Shown: one piece after another, positions 1 through 10,368 of the stretch
Numbering within the stretch: the first letter of the stretch is position 1
How the letters are laid out: each line of letters begins with the position of its first letter
NCBI GenBank assembly: GCA_003674045.1
Contig: PENC01000002.1
Location: 124,001-188,000, forward strand
DNA length: 64,000 nucleotides
Source: Streptomyces griseocarneus
GTDB taxonomy: Bacteria > Actinomycetota > Actinomycetes > Streptomycetales > Streptomycetaceae
Reading direction: 5' to 3'
The notes under the pieces: generated by a model
Database searches by the model: none
The model's input: the letters and a program-made list of their open reading frames with translations, nothing else
What the model was told of the DNA's origin: nothing
Program-made: the position numbers and the translations under genes

Positions 1-720
1 GATGCCGACCTCGTGGCCCTTGGCCGCGAGGAAGGTGTACGACATGCCGCCGCCGATGAGGATCTTGTCGGCCTTCTTCAGCAGGTTGTCGATGACACCC
101 AGCTTGTCGGAGACCTTGGCACCGCCGAGGACCACGACATAGGGGCGCTGGACGTCATCGGTGAGCTTCTTCAGGACGCCGACCTCGGTGGCGATCAGGT
201 CGCCCGCGGCGTGCGGCAGGCGCGCCGGGAGGTCGAAGACCGAGGCGTGCTTGCGGTGCACGGCGCCGAAGCCGTCACCCACGTAGAGGTCGGCCAGCGA
301 CGCGAGGGCGTCGGCGAAGGCGCCGCGCTCCGCGTCGTCCTTGCTCGTCTCGCCCGCGTTGAAACGGAGGTTCTCCAGCAGCGTGACCTCGCCGTTCGCC
401 AGTGCGGCGACGGTGGCCTTCGCGCTGTCGCCGACCGTGTCGGTGGCGAACGAGACGTTCTTGCCCAGGATCTCACCGAGCCGTACCGCGACGGGGGCCA
501 GCGAGAACGCGGGGTCCGGGGCGCCCTTGGGGCGGCCCAGGTGCGAGGCGACGATCACCTTGGCGCCCGCGGCGGCGAGCTTGGCAATCGTCGGGGCGAC
601 GGCGCGGATGCGGCCGTCGTCGGTGATGGTGGTGCCGTCCAGCGGCACGTTGAGGTCGGCGCGGACGAAGACCCGCTTGCCCTCGACGCCGTCCTGGAGG
701 AGCTCGTCGATCGTCTTCAT
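1..720 (-). CDS. pgk: phosphoglycerate kinase, N-terminal part (runs off the window)
   Basis: Glycolytic enzyme of the cytoplasm that converts 1,3-bisphosphoglycerate and ADP to 3-phosphoglycerate and ATP. Reading the minus strand from the ATG at 718-720 gives a protein beginning [20 protein letters not shown], followed by ADLNVPLDG and a SHLGRPKG motif. These are the conserved substrate-binding motifs of the PGK N-terminal domain. About 240 codons are present, against roughly 400 in the family, so the nucleotide-binding half lies outside the window. It sits about 130 bp downstream of gap on the same strand, the usual gap-pgk order, with a strong hairpin between them that may set the gap:pgk expression ratio. 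The open left end is the window edge, not a truncation. Confidence 0.96.
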   Translation of the reverse strand, partial: MKTIDELLQDGVEGKRVFVRADLNVPLDGTTITDDGRIRAVAPTIAKLAAAGAKVIVASHLGRPKGAPDPAFSLAPVAVRLGEILGKNVSFATDTVGDSAKATVAALANGEVTLLENLRFNAGETSKDDAERGAFADALASLADLYVGDGFGAVHRKHASVFDLPARLPHAAGDLIATEVGVLKKLTDDVQRPYVVVLGGAKVSDKLGVIDNLLKKADKILIGGGMSYTFLAAKGHEVGI

Positions 721-757
721 GCAGTGACTCCGGTGACTTCCGTAGCGGTCAAGCCAT

Positions 758-805
758 GGGACGGGGCTCGTACGGCGCTCCCTCGCGCCGTACGAGCCCC
801 GTCCC
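758..805 (-). terminator. 21-bp perfect inverted repeat between gap and pgk
   Basis: Arms 758-778 and 785-805 are perfectly complementary (21 bp) around a 6-nt loop (779-784). The structure lies 47 bp past the gap stop codon and 37 bp before the pgk start. No clear U-tract follows. It could be a partial terminator or attenuator, or an mRNA-processing hairpin that protects gap mRNA. Confidence 0.7.
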
Positions 806-851
806 CTACTACATCTCAGTGCCTTCAGCCGTGAGCGGCCGGGGCATCAGA

Positions 852-1976
<1,125 letters not shown>

Positions 1977-4946
1977 TCACCTGTCAATGGCGTGCAACAC
2001 ATTGCCGAGCAGACGAGCGCGGGTCGGCGCATTTGATACGTGTTCGAGACCGAAACCCAGCAGTGCGGTGTCACTCGTGGTGACCGCGGCCGAGTAGTGG
2101 GCGAGTTCCTGCGAGCGCGTCCAGTCGCCGGTGTTGCCGGGGCTGCCCGGAGGCGGTCCGGGCACGTTCCAGGGTCCGAGGGACGTCTCGAAGCCCTCGG
2201 TGGGCTGTGCGGTGCCGCCGACGGTGAGGGTGGTGTCGTCGACGAAGACGCCCCGGCCACCGCTGTTCGGGTCGGTGACATAGGAGACCGCGAGCTCCGC
2301 CTTGGTGCCCGCGTACGCGCTCAGGTCGAAGGACACCTGCCGCCAGCCGCCGGACGGGCCGGTGAACGCGTGCCAGGCGCCGGTGCTGCCCTGCCCCACA
2401 CAGCTTCCACTACGCACGGTCACGTAATGGGCAAGGAAGGGGTGGAGTTTGAGAGTCGTGTCACAGCCGAGTGGCGGACTGTCCGTGGTGCCGCCGTTGG
2501 CGTCGGGCAAGGTGGTCCAGTCGTCCTTGCCGGCGGTGCGGGCCTCCAGGACGGCGTTGTCGTAGCCCTGCTCGGTGTCGTGGCTGAGCCAGAACGTCAG
2601 GCGGGGCTTGTCGGCCGCGGTCGCCCCGGTGAGGTCGACGGTGCGGGAGAGCCGCATCCACGCGTTGTCCTGGTGTTTCGCCGCGGCCATCCAGGACCCT
2701 GCGTACGGCTGGAAGGGCGACCGCACGCCCGCGTAGTCGCCCGCCGCGGCGCTGCGGAACTGGGGAAAGGTCTCCGGGGGCAGTTCGTCGGAGACCGAGC
2801 CGTAGGTGCCCGCGGCGGTCAGCGGGTCGCCGGGCGCGTCACCGAGGTCCGCGGACATGCCCTGGAGCGCGCCCGCCCCCTCGAATCGGGACGGCCGGGA
2901 CAGCGAGATCCGGCCACTCGCGCCCAGGTAGTACTGGCCGAAGTCGTTCGTGTCGGCCGGTCCGATGCGTGCGCTGCCGCCCATCTGCTGGCCGGCGGCG
3001 ACGAGCTTGCCGCCCTCGTTGACGAAGTCGCGTACGGCCAGCAGGGTGTCGCCGCCGGGCCGGTTCGCGCCGGAGAACCATACGACCGTGCGGAAGTGGT
3101 GCAGCACGCCGAGCGCGTGGGGCGCGCCCTGCTTCGCGACGTCCCAGACCGCGGCCCGGTGCCCGTTCGCGGCCAGGGCCCGGGTGTAGACGGCGACGTC
3201 CTGGGCGGACGCCGCGGCGCCCGTGTCGGCGAGCACGAGGGTGTCGGCGCGGGGGCGTTCGGCCACGGTATAGGTGAACGGCTCGCTGGCGGTTCGCTTG
3301 CCGTCAGGCGTACGGCCGGTGAACCACACCTGGACGCGGTCGCCGGGGTCGGCGCCCTCGACCTGGGCGCGGTACTGGTCGAAGCGGAGGTTGTCGCGGC
3401 CGCCGTAGCGCCTGCCGCCCTCCCACGCCTCCAGCCGTTCGGTCTGCGTACGGCCGCCGTTGACACGGTAGTTGAGGCGCTTGTCGCGCAGGCTCCTGCG
3501 GGCCGTGACGGCGACGTCCTGCTCCTCGCCGCGCGCGTAGGAGGTGGTGAAGGTGTCCGGGGTGAAGTCCGGGGCGCTCATGCCGACGGAGGAGACGGGC
3601 ACGTCGACGCCCGCTCTGTTGGCGGCGGTCTCCGCGACGGACAGCGCGAAGGGCAGGTTCTTGGTGAACTCCTGCTCGATCAGCTTCCTGTCGTCGGGGA
3701 AGTTGAAGACGGAAGGGCAGTCGTCCGGATTCCAGCGGCCGCTGGTGTCCGCCTTGGAGGCCGTCTGGCAGGTCGACATCTCCGGGGTGAACATCATCGT
3801 GCCGTTGACGTTCGCCGCGTGGCCGTCCGCCTCGCCGTTGGTGGTGTAGAGCTCGGAGGAGAGCTGCGGGCGGTAGCCGGGGATCGCGGGCTTGTCCGGG
3901 GTGCCCGCGAGGGCCCGGTAGAGCACGTCGTCCGGGGTGGGCGTGGCGACCTGCCAGCCCACGCCGTAGAGCAGCAGTTCGGCCGCGGAGTGGTAGTTGA
4001 CGGCGAACGTGAAGTGGACGCGCTTCTCGAAGGCGTCCAGCGCGCGGGTCTCCGGCTCGGAGGCGGGCGAGGGCCCCCGATAGGTCTCGGAGGCCGGCTG
4101 GGGCGACGAGCCCTCGTTGTCGTAGCCCCACTTGTAGGGGAAGTTGCGGTTGAGGTCGACGCCGTCCCCGGGGCCGATCCTGCCGTCGCCGTTGTTGTCG
4201 CGCAGGTTCTTGCGCCACAGCCGGGTGTCCGGGCCCTGGAAGGTGTAGTCGTAGCCGTCCGGGTTGGCGGAGAGCAGGAACCACAGCTCGGTGCGGTCCA
4301 GCAGCCGGGTGATCCGCTCGTCCTTGCCGTAGCCGTCGACGAAGTGGTGCATCAGCCGCCGCGTCATCTCGGGCGTGATCCACTCACGGGCGTGCTGGTT
4401 GGACAGGTAGAGGACGGACGGCTTGGCGCCGTCGCGGGTCCGCTCGGCGTCCTTGCTCACCTTGAGAGCGAGGATGTCCTGGCCGCGCACCGTCTTGCCG
4501 ATATTGACGACCTTGGTGAGGCCGGGGTGCGCCCGGCCGGTGTCGACGATCTCCTCCTCCAGGCCGCCCTTGGGGCCGTACGGGCGGAAGACGTGGTCGC
4601 CCTCGGCCTTGAGCCGTTCCTGGGTCTTCTTCGGGACGCGCTTCTCCGCGAGGTCCACGCCCCGCGCGCGCAGGTCGGCGGCCTGCTTCCCGGTGAGGAC
4701 GAGCTCGACGGGCGCGGCGCGGCCCGCGGCGGGCGGCGCGCCCAGCTCGTGCCCGTCGACACCGGCCGCGAGCAGCAGTGGCAGCTGCGCGGAGGTGACC
4801 TTGCCGGTCCAGACGGCGAGCCGGCCGCCGTCCGGCGCGGGCGAGGCGGGCTGTGCGGTGGGCTGTGCGTGGGCGAAGGGTGCCGCCGCCACGCCGCCGA
4901 TCAGCAGCGAAGCGGCTGCGAGGAAGGATCTCGCTCTGCGTCTCAT
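1977..4946 (-). CDS. secreted M14 zinc carboxypeptidase, multidomain
   Basis: Predicted secreted metallocarboxypeptidase of 989 residues. The start is the ATG at 4944-4946, preceded by AAGGGGGG and followed by a signal peptide (MRRRARSFLAAASLL, ending near FAHAQP). The M14 domain (about residues 110-430) shows the zinc motif HAREW (His and Glu near 186-189), a third zinc ligand in NYHSAAELL near 316, and the catalytic Glu in FTPEMS near 387. After it come an Ig-like region, a segment resembling a glutamine-amidotransferase/ThuA fold (TLVLADTG near 580 to DFVNEGGKLVAAGQ), and a C-terminal region like the immune-inhibitor-A (M6) carbohydrate-binding module (VFVDDTTLTVGG). The product is far longer than a plain carboxypeptidase. 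Substrate is unknown; extracellular protein or peptidoglycan-peptide digestion is plausible. It is probably monocistronic. Confidence 0.88.
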   Translation of the reverse strand: MRRRARSFLAAASLLIGGVAAAPFAHAQPTAQPASPAPDGGRLAVWTGKVTSAQLPLLLAAGVDGHELGAPPAAGRAAPVELVLTGKQAADLRARGVDLAEKRVPKKTQERLKAEGDHVFRPYGPKGGLEEEIVDTGRAHPGLTKVVNIGKTVRGQDILALKVSKDAERTRDGAKPSVLYLSNQHAREWITPEMTRRLMHHFVDGYGKDERITRLLDRTELWFLLSANPDGYDYTFQGPDTRLWRKNLRDNNGDGRIGPGDGVDLNRNFPYKWGYDNEGSSPQPASETYRGPSPASEPETRALDAFEKRVHFTFAVNYHSAAELLLYGVGWQVATPTPDDVLYRALAGTPDKPAIPGYRPQLSSELYTTNGEADGHAANVNGTMMFTPEMSTCQTASKADTSGRWNPDDCPSVFNFPDDRKLIEQEFTKNLPFALSVAETAANRAGVDVPVSSVGMSAPDFTPDTFTTSYARGEEQDVAVTARRSLRDKRLNYRVNGGRTQTERLEAWEGGRRYGGRDNLRFDQYRAQVEGADPGDRVQVWFTGRTPDGKRTASEPFTYTVAERPRADTLVLADTGAAASAQDVAVYTRALAANGHRAAVWDVAKQGAPHALGVLHHFRTVVWFSGANRPGGDTLLAVRDFVNEGGKLVAAGQQMGGSARIGPADTNDFGQYYLGASGRISLSRPSRFEGAGALQGMSADLGDAPGDPLTAAGTYGSVSDELPPETFPQFRSAAAGDYAGVRSPFQPYAGSWMAAAKHQDNAWMRLSRTVDLTGATAADKPRLTFWLSHDTEQGYDNAVLEARTAGKDDWTTLPDANGGTTDSPPLGCDTTLKLHPFLAHYVTVRSGSCVGQGSTGAWHAFTGPSGGWRQVSFDLSAYAGTKAELAVSYVTDPNSGGRGVFVDDTTLTVGGTAQPTEGFETSLGPWNVPGPPPGSPGNTGDWTRSQELAHYSAAVTTSDTALLGFGLEHVSNAPTRARLLGNVLHAIDR

Positions 4947-5050
4947 GAGCCCCCCTTGCGGTGATCCGGCACGTGGGTGCACGGAGTGCTCAGGCTGCGG
5001 ACGCATTCATGGTCATGTCAACAGGGTCCTACGGGACGGCAGTTGGACCG

Positions 5051-5101
5051 CGCCCCGCAAGGGGCGCGGGGAACTGCGCGACCAGCCCCACCGGCCCGCA
5101 G
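5051..5101. repeat. dispersed REP-like intergenic repeat, copy 1
   Basis: The 24-bp core at 5059-5082 (AAGGGGCGCGGGGAACTG then CGCGAC) recurs at 14643-14666, 46357-46380 and 47969-47992. This copy extends through a flank ending in CCGGCCCGCAG and begins with a hairpin CGCCCC-GCAA-GGGGCG (5051-5066). It lies in the spacer downstream of whiA and upstream of the peptidase gene. Confidence 0.85.
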
Positions 5102-5129
5102 ACGAAAGCCGGGGTCCCCCGCGGAGCGT

Positions 5130-6137
5130 CTAGCCGACCATCCCCTCCGCCAGCTCCTCCGAGAGGTCGGAGAGATCCGAGAGGTTCGACTCCGTGCCCG
5201 GGATGCCCAGGTCCTGGGCACGCTTGTCGGCCATGGCCAGCAGGCGGCGGATGCGGCCCGCCACGGCGTCCTTCGTCAGCGGCGGGTCGGCGAGCGCGCC
5301 CAGCTCCTCCAGGGAGGCCTGCTTGTGCTCCATGCGCAGCCGGCCGGCCGCGGCGAGGTGCTCGGGCACCTCCTCGCCGAGGATCTCCAGCGCCCGCTGC
5401 ACCCGTGCCCCGGCGGCCACCGCGGCCCGCGCGGAACGGCGCAGGTTCGCGTCGTCGAAGTTGGCGAGGCGGTTGGCCGTGGCCCGCACCTCGCGCCGCA
5501 TCCGGCGCTCCTCCCAGGCGAGCACCGACTCGTGCGCTCCCAGGCGCGTCAACAGCGCGCCGATCGCATCACCGTCCCGGACGACGACGCGGTCCACGCC
5601 GCGCACCTCGCGCGCCTTGGCCGCGATCTGCAGCCGACGGGCCGCGCCGACCAGTGCCAGGGCCGCCTCGGGGCCGGGGCAGGTCACCTCCAGGGAGGAG
5701 GAGCGGCCGGGCTCGGTGAGCGAGCCGTGCGCGAGGAACGCGCCGCGCCAGGCGGCCTCCGCATCGCACGTGGCACCGGAGACGACCTGCGGCGGCAGGC
5801 CGCGGATCGGCCGCCCGCGGCCGTCGACCAGGCCGGTCTGGCGGGCCAGCTGATCACCGCCCGCGACCACCCGCACCACGTACCGGCTGCCGCGGCGCAG
5901 CCCGCCGGGGGCCATCACCACCAGGTCGGAGGAGTGCCCGAAGATCTCCAGGATGTCCTTGCGCAGCCGCCGGGCCGCGATCCCGGTGTCCAGCTCCGCC
6001 TCGATCACGATGCGGCCGCTGACCAGGTGCAGCCCGCCCGCGAACCGCAGGATCGCCGAGACCTCCGCTTTCCGGCAGCAGGTCCGGGTGACGGGGAGCC
6101 GGGAGATTTCATCCTTCACCGCTGCCGTCATCGCCAT
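5130..6137 (-). CDS. whiA: sporulation regulator WhiA
   Basis: Transcription factor needed with WhiB for the switch from aerial growth to sporulation septation in Streptomyces. The 335-residue product starts [20 protein letters not shown] and matches my recollection of Streptomyces WhiA along its length. It has an N-terminal LAGLIDADG-derived domain ([19 protein letters not shown]) that lacks the endonuclease catalytic residues, and a C-terminal HTH ([18 protein letters not shown]). The start follows GGAAGGATC and overlaps the end of yvcK by 10 bp, so it is the distal gene of uvrC-rapZ-yvcK-whiA. The C-terminal tail carries a small duplication ([13 protein letters not shown]) that lengthens an acidic Ser/Leu/Asp segment. 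Confidence 0.97.
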   Translation of the reverse strand: MAMTAAVKDEISRLPVTRTCCRKAEVSAILRFAGGLHLVSGRIVIEAELDTGIAARRLRKDILEIFGHSSDLVVMAPGGLRRGSRYVVRVVAGGDQLARQTGLVDGRGRPIRGLPPQVVSGATCDAEAAWRGAFLAHGSLTEPGRSSSLEVTCPGPEAALALVGAARRLQIAAKAREVRGVDRVVVRDGDAIGALLTRLGAHESVLAWEERRMRREVRATANRLANFDDANLRRSARAAVAAGARVQRALEILGEEVPEHLAAAGRLRMEHKQASLEELGALADPPLTKDAVAGRIRRLLAMADKRAQDLGIPGTESNLSDLSDLSEELAEGMVG

Positions 6138-7174
6138 GGGCCGATCCTTCCATGCATCCGAAAAATACGGTCGTACGCGGCGGCCAACAGCTCCGGGTCA
6201 TGGGTCGGGGAGCCGTCGGGCGCGGCGACCGGCGCCAGCTCGACCGCGGCCCCGAGCCGCTGCGCGGCTTCGGTGAGGCTCTCCCGGTCGGGCACGGCGG
6301 CCTCGTCGGCCAGCACCACGTCCAGGGCGAGTTTAGGGGCGTGTCGGGCCAAAACCTCCAAATGACGCTGCGGGGAGAAGCCATCGGTTTCACCCGGCTG
6401 GGGTGCGAGGTTCAGCGAGAGCACCCGGCGGGCCTTGGTGGCCTGCAGCGCGTCGAGCAGCTCGGGCACCAGCAGATGCGGGATCACGGAGGAGAACCAG
6501 GAGCCCGGCCCGAGAACCACCCAGTCGGCGTCGAGCACCGCCTCGACGGCCTCGGGGACCGCGGGCGGGTCCTCCGGGACGACGTGCACGGACTGCACCT
6601 CACCCGGGGTGAGCGCCACGGTGGCCTGCCCGCACACGGTGGTGACCGCCTCGGGCTCGGCCGGGTCGTGGCCCCGCACGAGCGCCTGGAGCTCCAGGGG
6701 CACGGCGGACATGGGCAGCACCCGGCCGTGCGCGCCGAGCAGCCTGCCGACCAGGTCCAGGGCCTGCACATGGTCGCCGAGCTGCTCCCACAGGGCGACG
6801 ATCAGCAGATTGCCGACGGCGTGGTTGTGCAGGTCGCCCCGGCTTTCGAAGCGGTGCTGGATGACGCGGGCCCAGGTCTGGCCCCAGTCGTCGTCGCCGC
6901 AGAGCGCGGCGAGCGCCTTGCGGAGGTCGCCCGGGGGCAGCACGCCGAGCTCGTCGCGGAGCCGTCCGCTGGAGCCGCCGTCGTCGGCGACGGTGACGAC
7001 GGCGGTGAGGTCGCCGGTGATCCGGCGCAGGGCGGCGAGCGACGCGGACAGCCCGTGGCCGCCGCCGAGGGCGACGACCTTGGGCTGCGCGCCGCGGCCC
7101 GCGCGGGCCCTCCCCCGCCCGCCGGCGGGGACGAGACGGCGGACGCGGCGCAGCCGGAAGGGACGGGCGGTCAC
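6128..7174 (-). CDS. yvcK: YvcK/gluconeogenesis-factor family protein (CofD-like fold)
   Basis: A 348-residue protein of the CofD/UPF0052 family. In Bacillus and mycobacteria YvcK/CuvA binds UDP-sugars and affects carbon metabolism and cell-wall assembly. The family signature [10 protein letters not shown] lies near residues 37-46, followed by [12 protein letters not shown] and [10 protein letters not shown], the conserved ligand-binding loops. I chose the GTG at 7172-7174, which overlaps the rapZ stop as GTGA, the usual translational coupling. The longer open frame is only read-through of rapZ in another frame. Its end overlaps whiA by 10 bp. The rapZ-yvcK-whiA order is conserved in actinobacteria and many firmicutes. 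Confidence 0.94.
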   Translation of the reverse strand: MTARPFRLRRVRRLVPAGGRGRARAGRGAQPKVVALGGGHGLSASLAALRRITGDLTAVVTVADDGGSSGRLRDELGVLPPGDLRKALAALCGDDDWGQTWARVIQHRFESRGDLHNHAVGNLLIVALWEQLGDHVQALDLVGRLLGAHGRVLPMSAVPLELQALVRGHDPAEPEAVTTVCGQATVALTPGEVQSVHVVPEDPPAVPEAVEAVLDADWVVLGPGSWFSSVIPHLLVPELLDALQATKARRVLSLNLAPQPGETDGFSPQRHLEVLARHAPKLALDVVLADEAAVPDRESLTEAAQRLGAAVELAPVAAPDGSPTHDPELLAAAYDRIFRMHGRIGPWR

Positions 7175-8103
7175 TCGCGCCCCATGTCCCTGTGCACGAC
7201 GACGGTCTCGACGCCCTCGGAGACCAGACGGTGGGCGAGCTTCTCGGACATCGCGACGGAGCGGTGCTTGCCGCCCGTGCAGCCGACCGCGATGGTCACG
7301 TAGCGCTTGCCCTCGCGGCGGTAGCCCGCGGCGATCAGCTGGAGCAACTCGGTGTAGCGGTCGAGGAACTCCTTGGCGCCGGGCTGGTTGAAGACGTAGC
7401 CCGAGACCTCCTCGTTGAGCCCGGTGAAGGGGCGCAGCTCGGGCACCCAGTGCGGGTTGGGCAGGAAGCGGCAGTCCACCACGAGGTCGGCGTCGACGGG
7501 CAGGCCGTACTTGTAGCCGAAGGACATCACGGTGGCCCGGAGCTCGGGCTCCTCCTCGCCCGCGAACTGGGCGTCCATCTTGGCGCGCAGCTCGTGCACG
7601 TTGAGGCTGGAGGTGTCGATCACCAGGTCGGCGTCGCCGCGCAGCTCCCGCAGGAGGTCGCGCTCGGCGGCGATGCCGTCGACGATGCGGCCGGAGCCCT
7701 GGAGCGGGTGCGGGCGGCGCACGGACTCGAAGCGGCGCACGAGGGCGTCGTCGGAGGCCTCCAGGAAGATCACGCGGCGCTTGACCTTCTTGGCGGCGAG
7801 GTCCGCGAGGGACTCGCGGAGGTTGTCGAAGAAGCGGCGGCCGCGGACGTCCACGACCACGGCGATGCGGGCCACGTTGCCCTGTGAGCGGGCGCCGAGG
7901 TCCACCATGGTGGGGATCAGCGCGGGCGGCAGGTTGTCCACGACGAACCAGCCGAGGTCCTCCAGACACTTGGCGGCGGTGCTGCGGCCCGCCCCCGACA
8001 TGCCGGAGATGATCACCAGCTCGGGGATGCCCGCCGCCTCGCCCGTCGCGTCCGCCGTCGTGCCCGTACTCACCTGTGCTCCGTCTCGATCGTTCCCGGT
8101 CAT
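7171..8103 (-). CDS. rapZ: RapZ/YvcJ family nucleotide-binding protein
   Basis: P-loop NTPase-like protein of 310 residues. E. coli RapZ is an RNA-binding adaptor that controls glmS sRNA turnover, and B. subtilis YvcJ hydrolyses nucleotides. The role in Streptomyces is not established from sequence. The Walker A motif GMSGAGRST lies near residue 34, followed by DNLPPALIP and the conserved C-terminal domain with CRFLPNPHWVPELR and AVGCTGGKHRSV, a family signature. The start ATG lies 4 bp after the uvrC stop, so the two are cotranscribed. The N-terminal 25 residues are a variable, low-complexity extension typical of Streptomyces homologues. Confidence 0.95.
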   Translation of the reverse strand: MTGNDRDGAQVSTGTTADATGEAAGIPELVIISGMSGAGRSTAAKCLEDLGWFVVDNLPPALIPTMVDLGARSQGNVARIAVVVDVRGRRFFDNLRESLADLAAKKVKRRVIFLEASDDALVRRFESVRRPHPLQGSGRIVDGIAAERDLLRELRGDADLVIDTSSLNVHELRAKMDAQFAGEEEPELRATVMSFGYKYGLPVDADLVVDCRFLPNPHWVPELRPFTGLNEEVSGYVFNQPGAKEFLDRYTELLQLIAAGYRREGKRYVTIAVGCTGGKHRSVAMSEKLAHRLVSEGVETVVVHRDMGRE

Positions 8104-8107
8104 GCTG

Positions 8108-10141
8108 CTACCCCCGTTCTGCGGACGGAGCCGCGGATGCGGCGCCGTCGTCCCTATCGTCCATGATCTCGCCTGTCGCCGTGTTGACGGCGGGTGCGGG
8201 CGGCGCCGCCGCGGCGAGCGCGGCGGCGATCGTCTCGGCGGTCCTGCGGCCGATGCCGGGCGTCTCGCAGATCTGCTCGACGGTCGCGGCGCGGAGTTTC
8301 CTGAGCGAGCCGAAGTGTTTGAGCAGGGCCCGCTTGCGGGTCTCGCCGAGGCCCGCGACGGCGTCGAGCGGGCCCGCCTTCATGCTCTTGGAGCGCTTGC
8401 TGCGCTGGTAGGAGATGGCGAAGCGGTGGGCCTCGTCACGCACCCGCTGGAGCAGATAGAGGCCCTCGCTGGTGCGGGGCAGGACGACGGGGTCGTCCTC
8501 GCCGGGCAGCCAGACCTCCTCCAGCCGCTTGGCCAGGCCGCAGACGGCGACGTCGGTGATGCCGAGCTCGTCCAGGGCCCGGCGGGCGGCGGCCACCTGC
8601 GGCGCGCCGCCGTCGACCACGACGAGCTGCGGCGGGTAGGCGAAGCGCTTGGGCCGGTCGTCGGCGGCCCGCTCGCCGTGCTCCCCGGCCGCCTCCCCGT
8701 TCTCGGTGACGGCGTTCTCCTCGGACCACTCCCCCGCCTTCTGCTGCTCCTGCAGATAGCGGCGGAAGCGGCGGCCGACCACCTCGTGCATCGAGCGGAC
8801 GTCGTCCTGGCCCTCGAAGGTCTTGATCTGGAAGCGCCGGTACTCGCTCTTCCTGGCCAGGCCGTCCTCGAAGACGACCATGGAGGCGACCACGTCCTGG
8901 CCCTGGAGGTGGGAGATGTCGAAGCACTCGATGCACAGGGGCGCGGAGTCGAGCCCGAGGGCCTCGGCGATCTCCTCCAGGGCCCGGGAGCGGGTGGTGA
9001 GGTCGGAGGCGCGTCTGGTCTTGTGGAGGGCGAGGGCCTGGGCGGCGTTGCGCTGCACCGTGGCCATCAGGTCCTTCTTGTCGCCGCGCTGGGGGATGCG
9101 CAGGTCGACCCGGGAGCCGCGGCGCCCGGTCAGCCACTGGGCGACCGGCTCGACCGGGTCGGGGAGGGCGGGGACGAGGACCTCCTTGGGCACGGCGTCG
9201 CCCGTCTCCTCGCCATAGAGCTGCTGGAGGGCGTGCTCGACGAGGCCCGCGGTGTCGACGGCCTCGACCTTGTCGGTGACCCAGCCGCGCTGGCCGCGCA
9301 CCCGGCCGCCGCGGACGTGGAAGATCTGCACGGCCGCCTCCAGCTCGTCCTCGGCGACGGCGATCAGGTCGGCGTCGGTGGCGTCCGCGAGGACCACCGC
9401 GTTCTTCTCCATGGCCCGGCGGAGCGCTTCTATGTCGTCGCGCAGCCGGGCTGCCTTCTCGTATTCCATCTCCTCGGCGGCATCGTGCATCTGCCGTTCC
9501 AGACGGCGGATGTACGAACCGGTACGCCCGGCCATGAAGTCGCAGAATTCTTCGGCGAGTTCGCGGTGCTCCTCGGGGGTGACGCGGCCGACGCAGGGGG
9601 CGGAGCACTTGCCGATGTAGCCGAGCAGGCAGGGGCGGCCGATCTGGGCGGAGCGCTTGAACACCCCGGCGGAGCAGGTGCGTACGGGGAAGACCCGCAG
9701 CATCAGGTCGACGGTCTCGCGGATCGCCCAGGCGTGGGCGTACGGGCCGAAGTAGCGCACGCCCTTCTTCTTGGGGCCGCGCATGACCTGCACGCGCGGG
9801 AACTCCTCGTTCAGCGTGACGGCGAGGGAGGGGTAGCTCTTGTCGTCGCGGTACTTGACGTTGAACCGCGGGTCGTACTCCTTGATCCAGGAGTACTCCA
9901 GCTGAAGCGCCTCGACCTCGGTGGAGACCACGGTCCACTCGACGGAGGCGGCGGTGGTCACCATGGTGCGAGTGCGCGGGTGCAGGCCCGCGAGGTCCTG
10001 GAAGTACGACGAGAGCCGCTGGCGCAGGCTCTTCGCCTTTCCGACGTAGATCACGCGGCCGTGCTCGTCGCGGAACTTGTAGACCCCCGGCGAGTCGGGG
10101 ATCTGTCCCGGCTTGGGGCGGTAGCTGCTGGGGTCGGCCAT
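8108..10141 (-). CDS. uvrC: excinuclease ABC subunit C
   Basis: Nuclease subunit of nucleotide excision repair that makes both incisions around a lesion after UvrA/UvrB loading. The 677-residue protein has the N-terminal GIY-YIG domain ([20 protein letters not shown], residues about 12-35), a Cys-rich segment ([15 protein letters not shown]), a UVR domain ([23 protein letters not shown]) that contacts UvrB, the RNase H-like domain ([22 protein letters not shown]) and C-terminal helix-hairpin-helix motifs ([13 protein letters not shown]). I chose the ATG at 10139-10141 ([10 protein letters not shown]); the 30 upstream codons are not conserved. It heads the uvrC-rapZ-yvcK-whiA operon. Confidence 0.97.
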   Translation of the reverse strand: MADPSSYRPKPGQIPDSPGVYKFRDEHGRVIYVGKAKSLRQRLSSYFQDLAGLHPRTRTMVTTAASVEWTVVSTEVEALQLEYSWIKEYDPRFNVKYRDDKSYPSLAVTLNEEFPRVQVMRGPKKKGVRYFGPYAHAWAIRETVDLMLRVFPVRTCSAGVFKRSAQIGRPCLLGYIGKCSAPCVGRVTPEEHRELAEEFCDFMAGRTGSYIRRLERQMHDAAEEMEYEKAARLRDDIEALRRAMEKNAVVLADATDADLIAVAEDELEAAVQIFHVRGGRVRGQRGWVTDKVEAVDTAGLVEHALQQLYGEETGDAVPKEVLVPALPDPVEPVAQWLTGRRGSRVDLRIPQRGDKKDLMATVQRNAAQALALHKTRRASDLTTRSRALEEIAEALGLDSAPLCIECFDISHLQGQDVVASMVVFEDGLARKSEYRRFQIKTFEGQDDVRSMHEVVGRRFRRYLQEQQKAGEWSEENAVTENGEAAGEHGERAADDRPKRFAYPPQLVVVDGGAPQVAAARRALDELGITDVAVCGLAKRLEEVWLPGEDDPVVLPRTSEGLYLLQRVRDEAHRFAISYQRSKRSKSMKAGPLDAVAGLGETRKRALLKHFGSLRKLRAATVEQICETPGIGRRTAETIAAALAAAAPPAPAVNTATGEIMDDRDDGAASAAPSAERG

Positions 10142-10253
10142 GCCCCCAACCCTACTTGCGGGCAGTGACAACTCCACCGCCCGACGGCGGCGGGCCCGGG
10201 CCGGAAGACGGTTTCCGGGCCCGTTCGGCACCCCCCTCTCCTCAGGTCTTCCC

Positions 10254-10335
10254 AGGCCCCTCCGGCCCCCTTCCCCGAGAGGACCGGAGGGGCCTCATGG
10301 CTCCGGCCCCGGCGAGTGCGCGCCGGGGCCGGAGC
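10254..10335. terminator. two tandem GC-rich hairpins
   Basis: The first hairpin pairs AGGCCCCTCCGG (10254-10265) with 10284-10295. The second pairs a 15-bp arm 10300-10314 perfectly with 10321-10335 around a 6-nt loop. They lie just downstream of the minus-strand surface-protein gene (stop at 10369) and upstream of uvrC, as expected for a terminator isolating the uvrC operon. Confidence 0.7.
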
Positions 10336-10368
10336 GGGGCGCTGCGGTGCCGCCCCTGGTGCGGGTGG

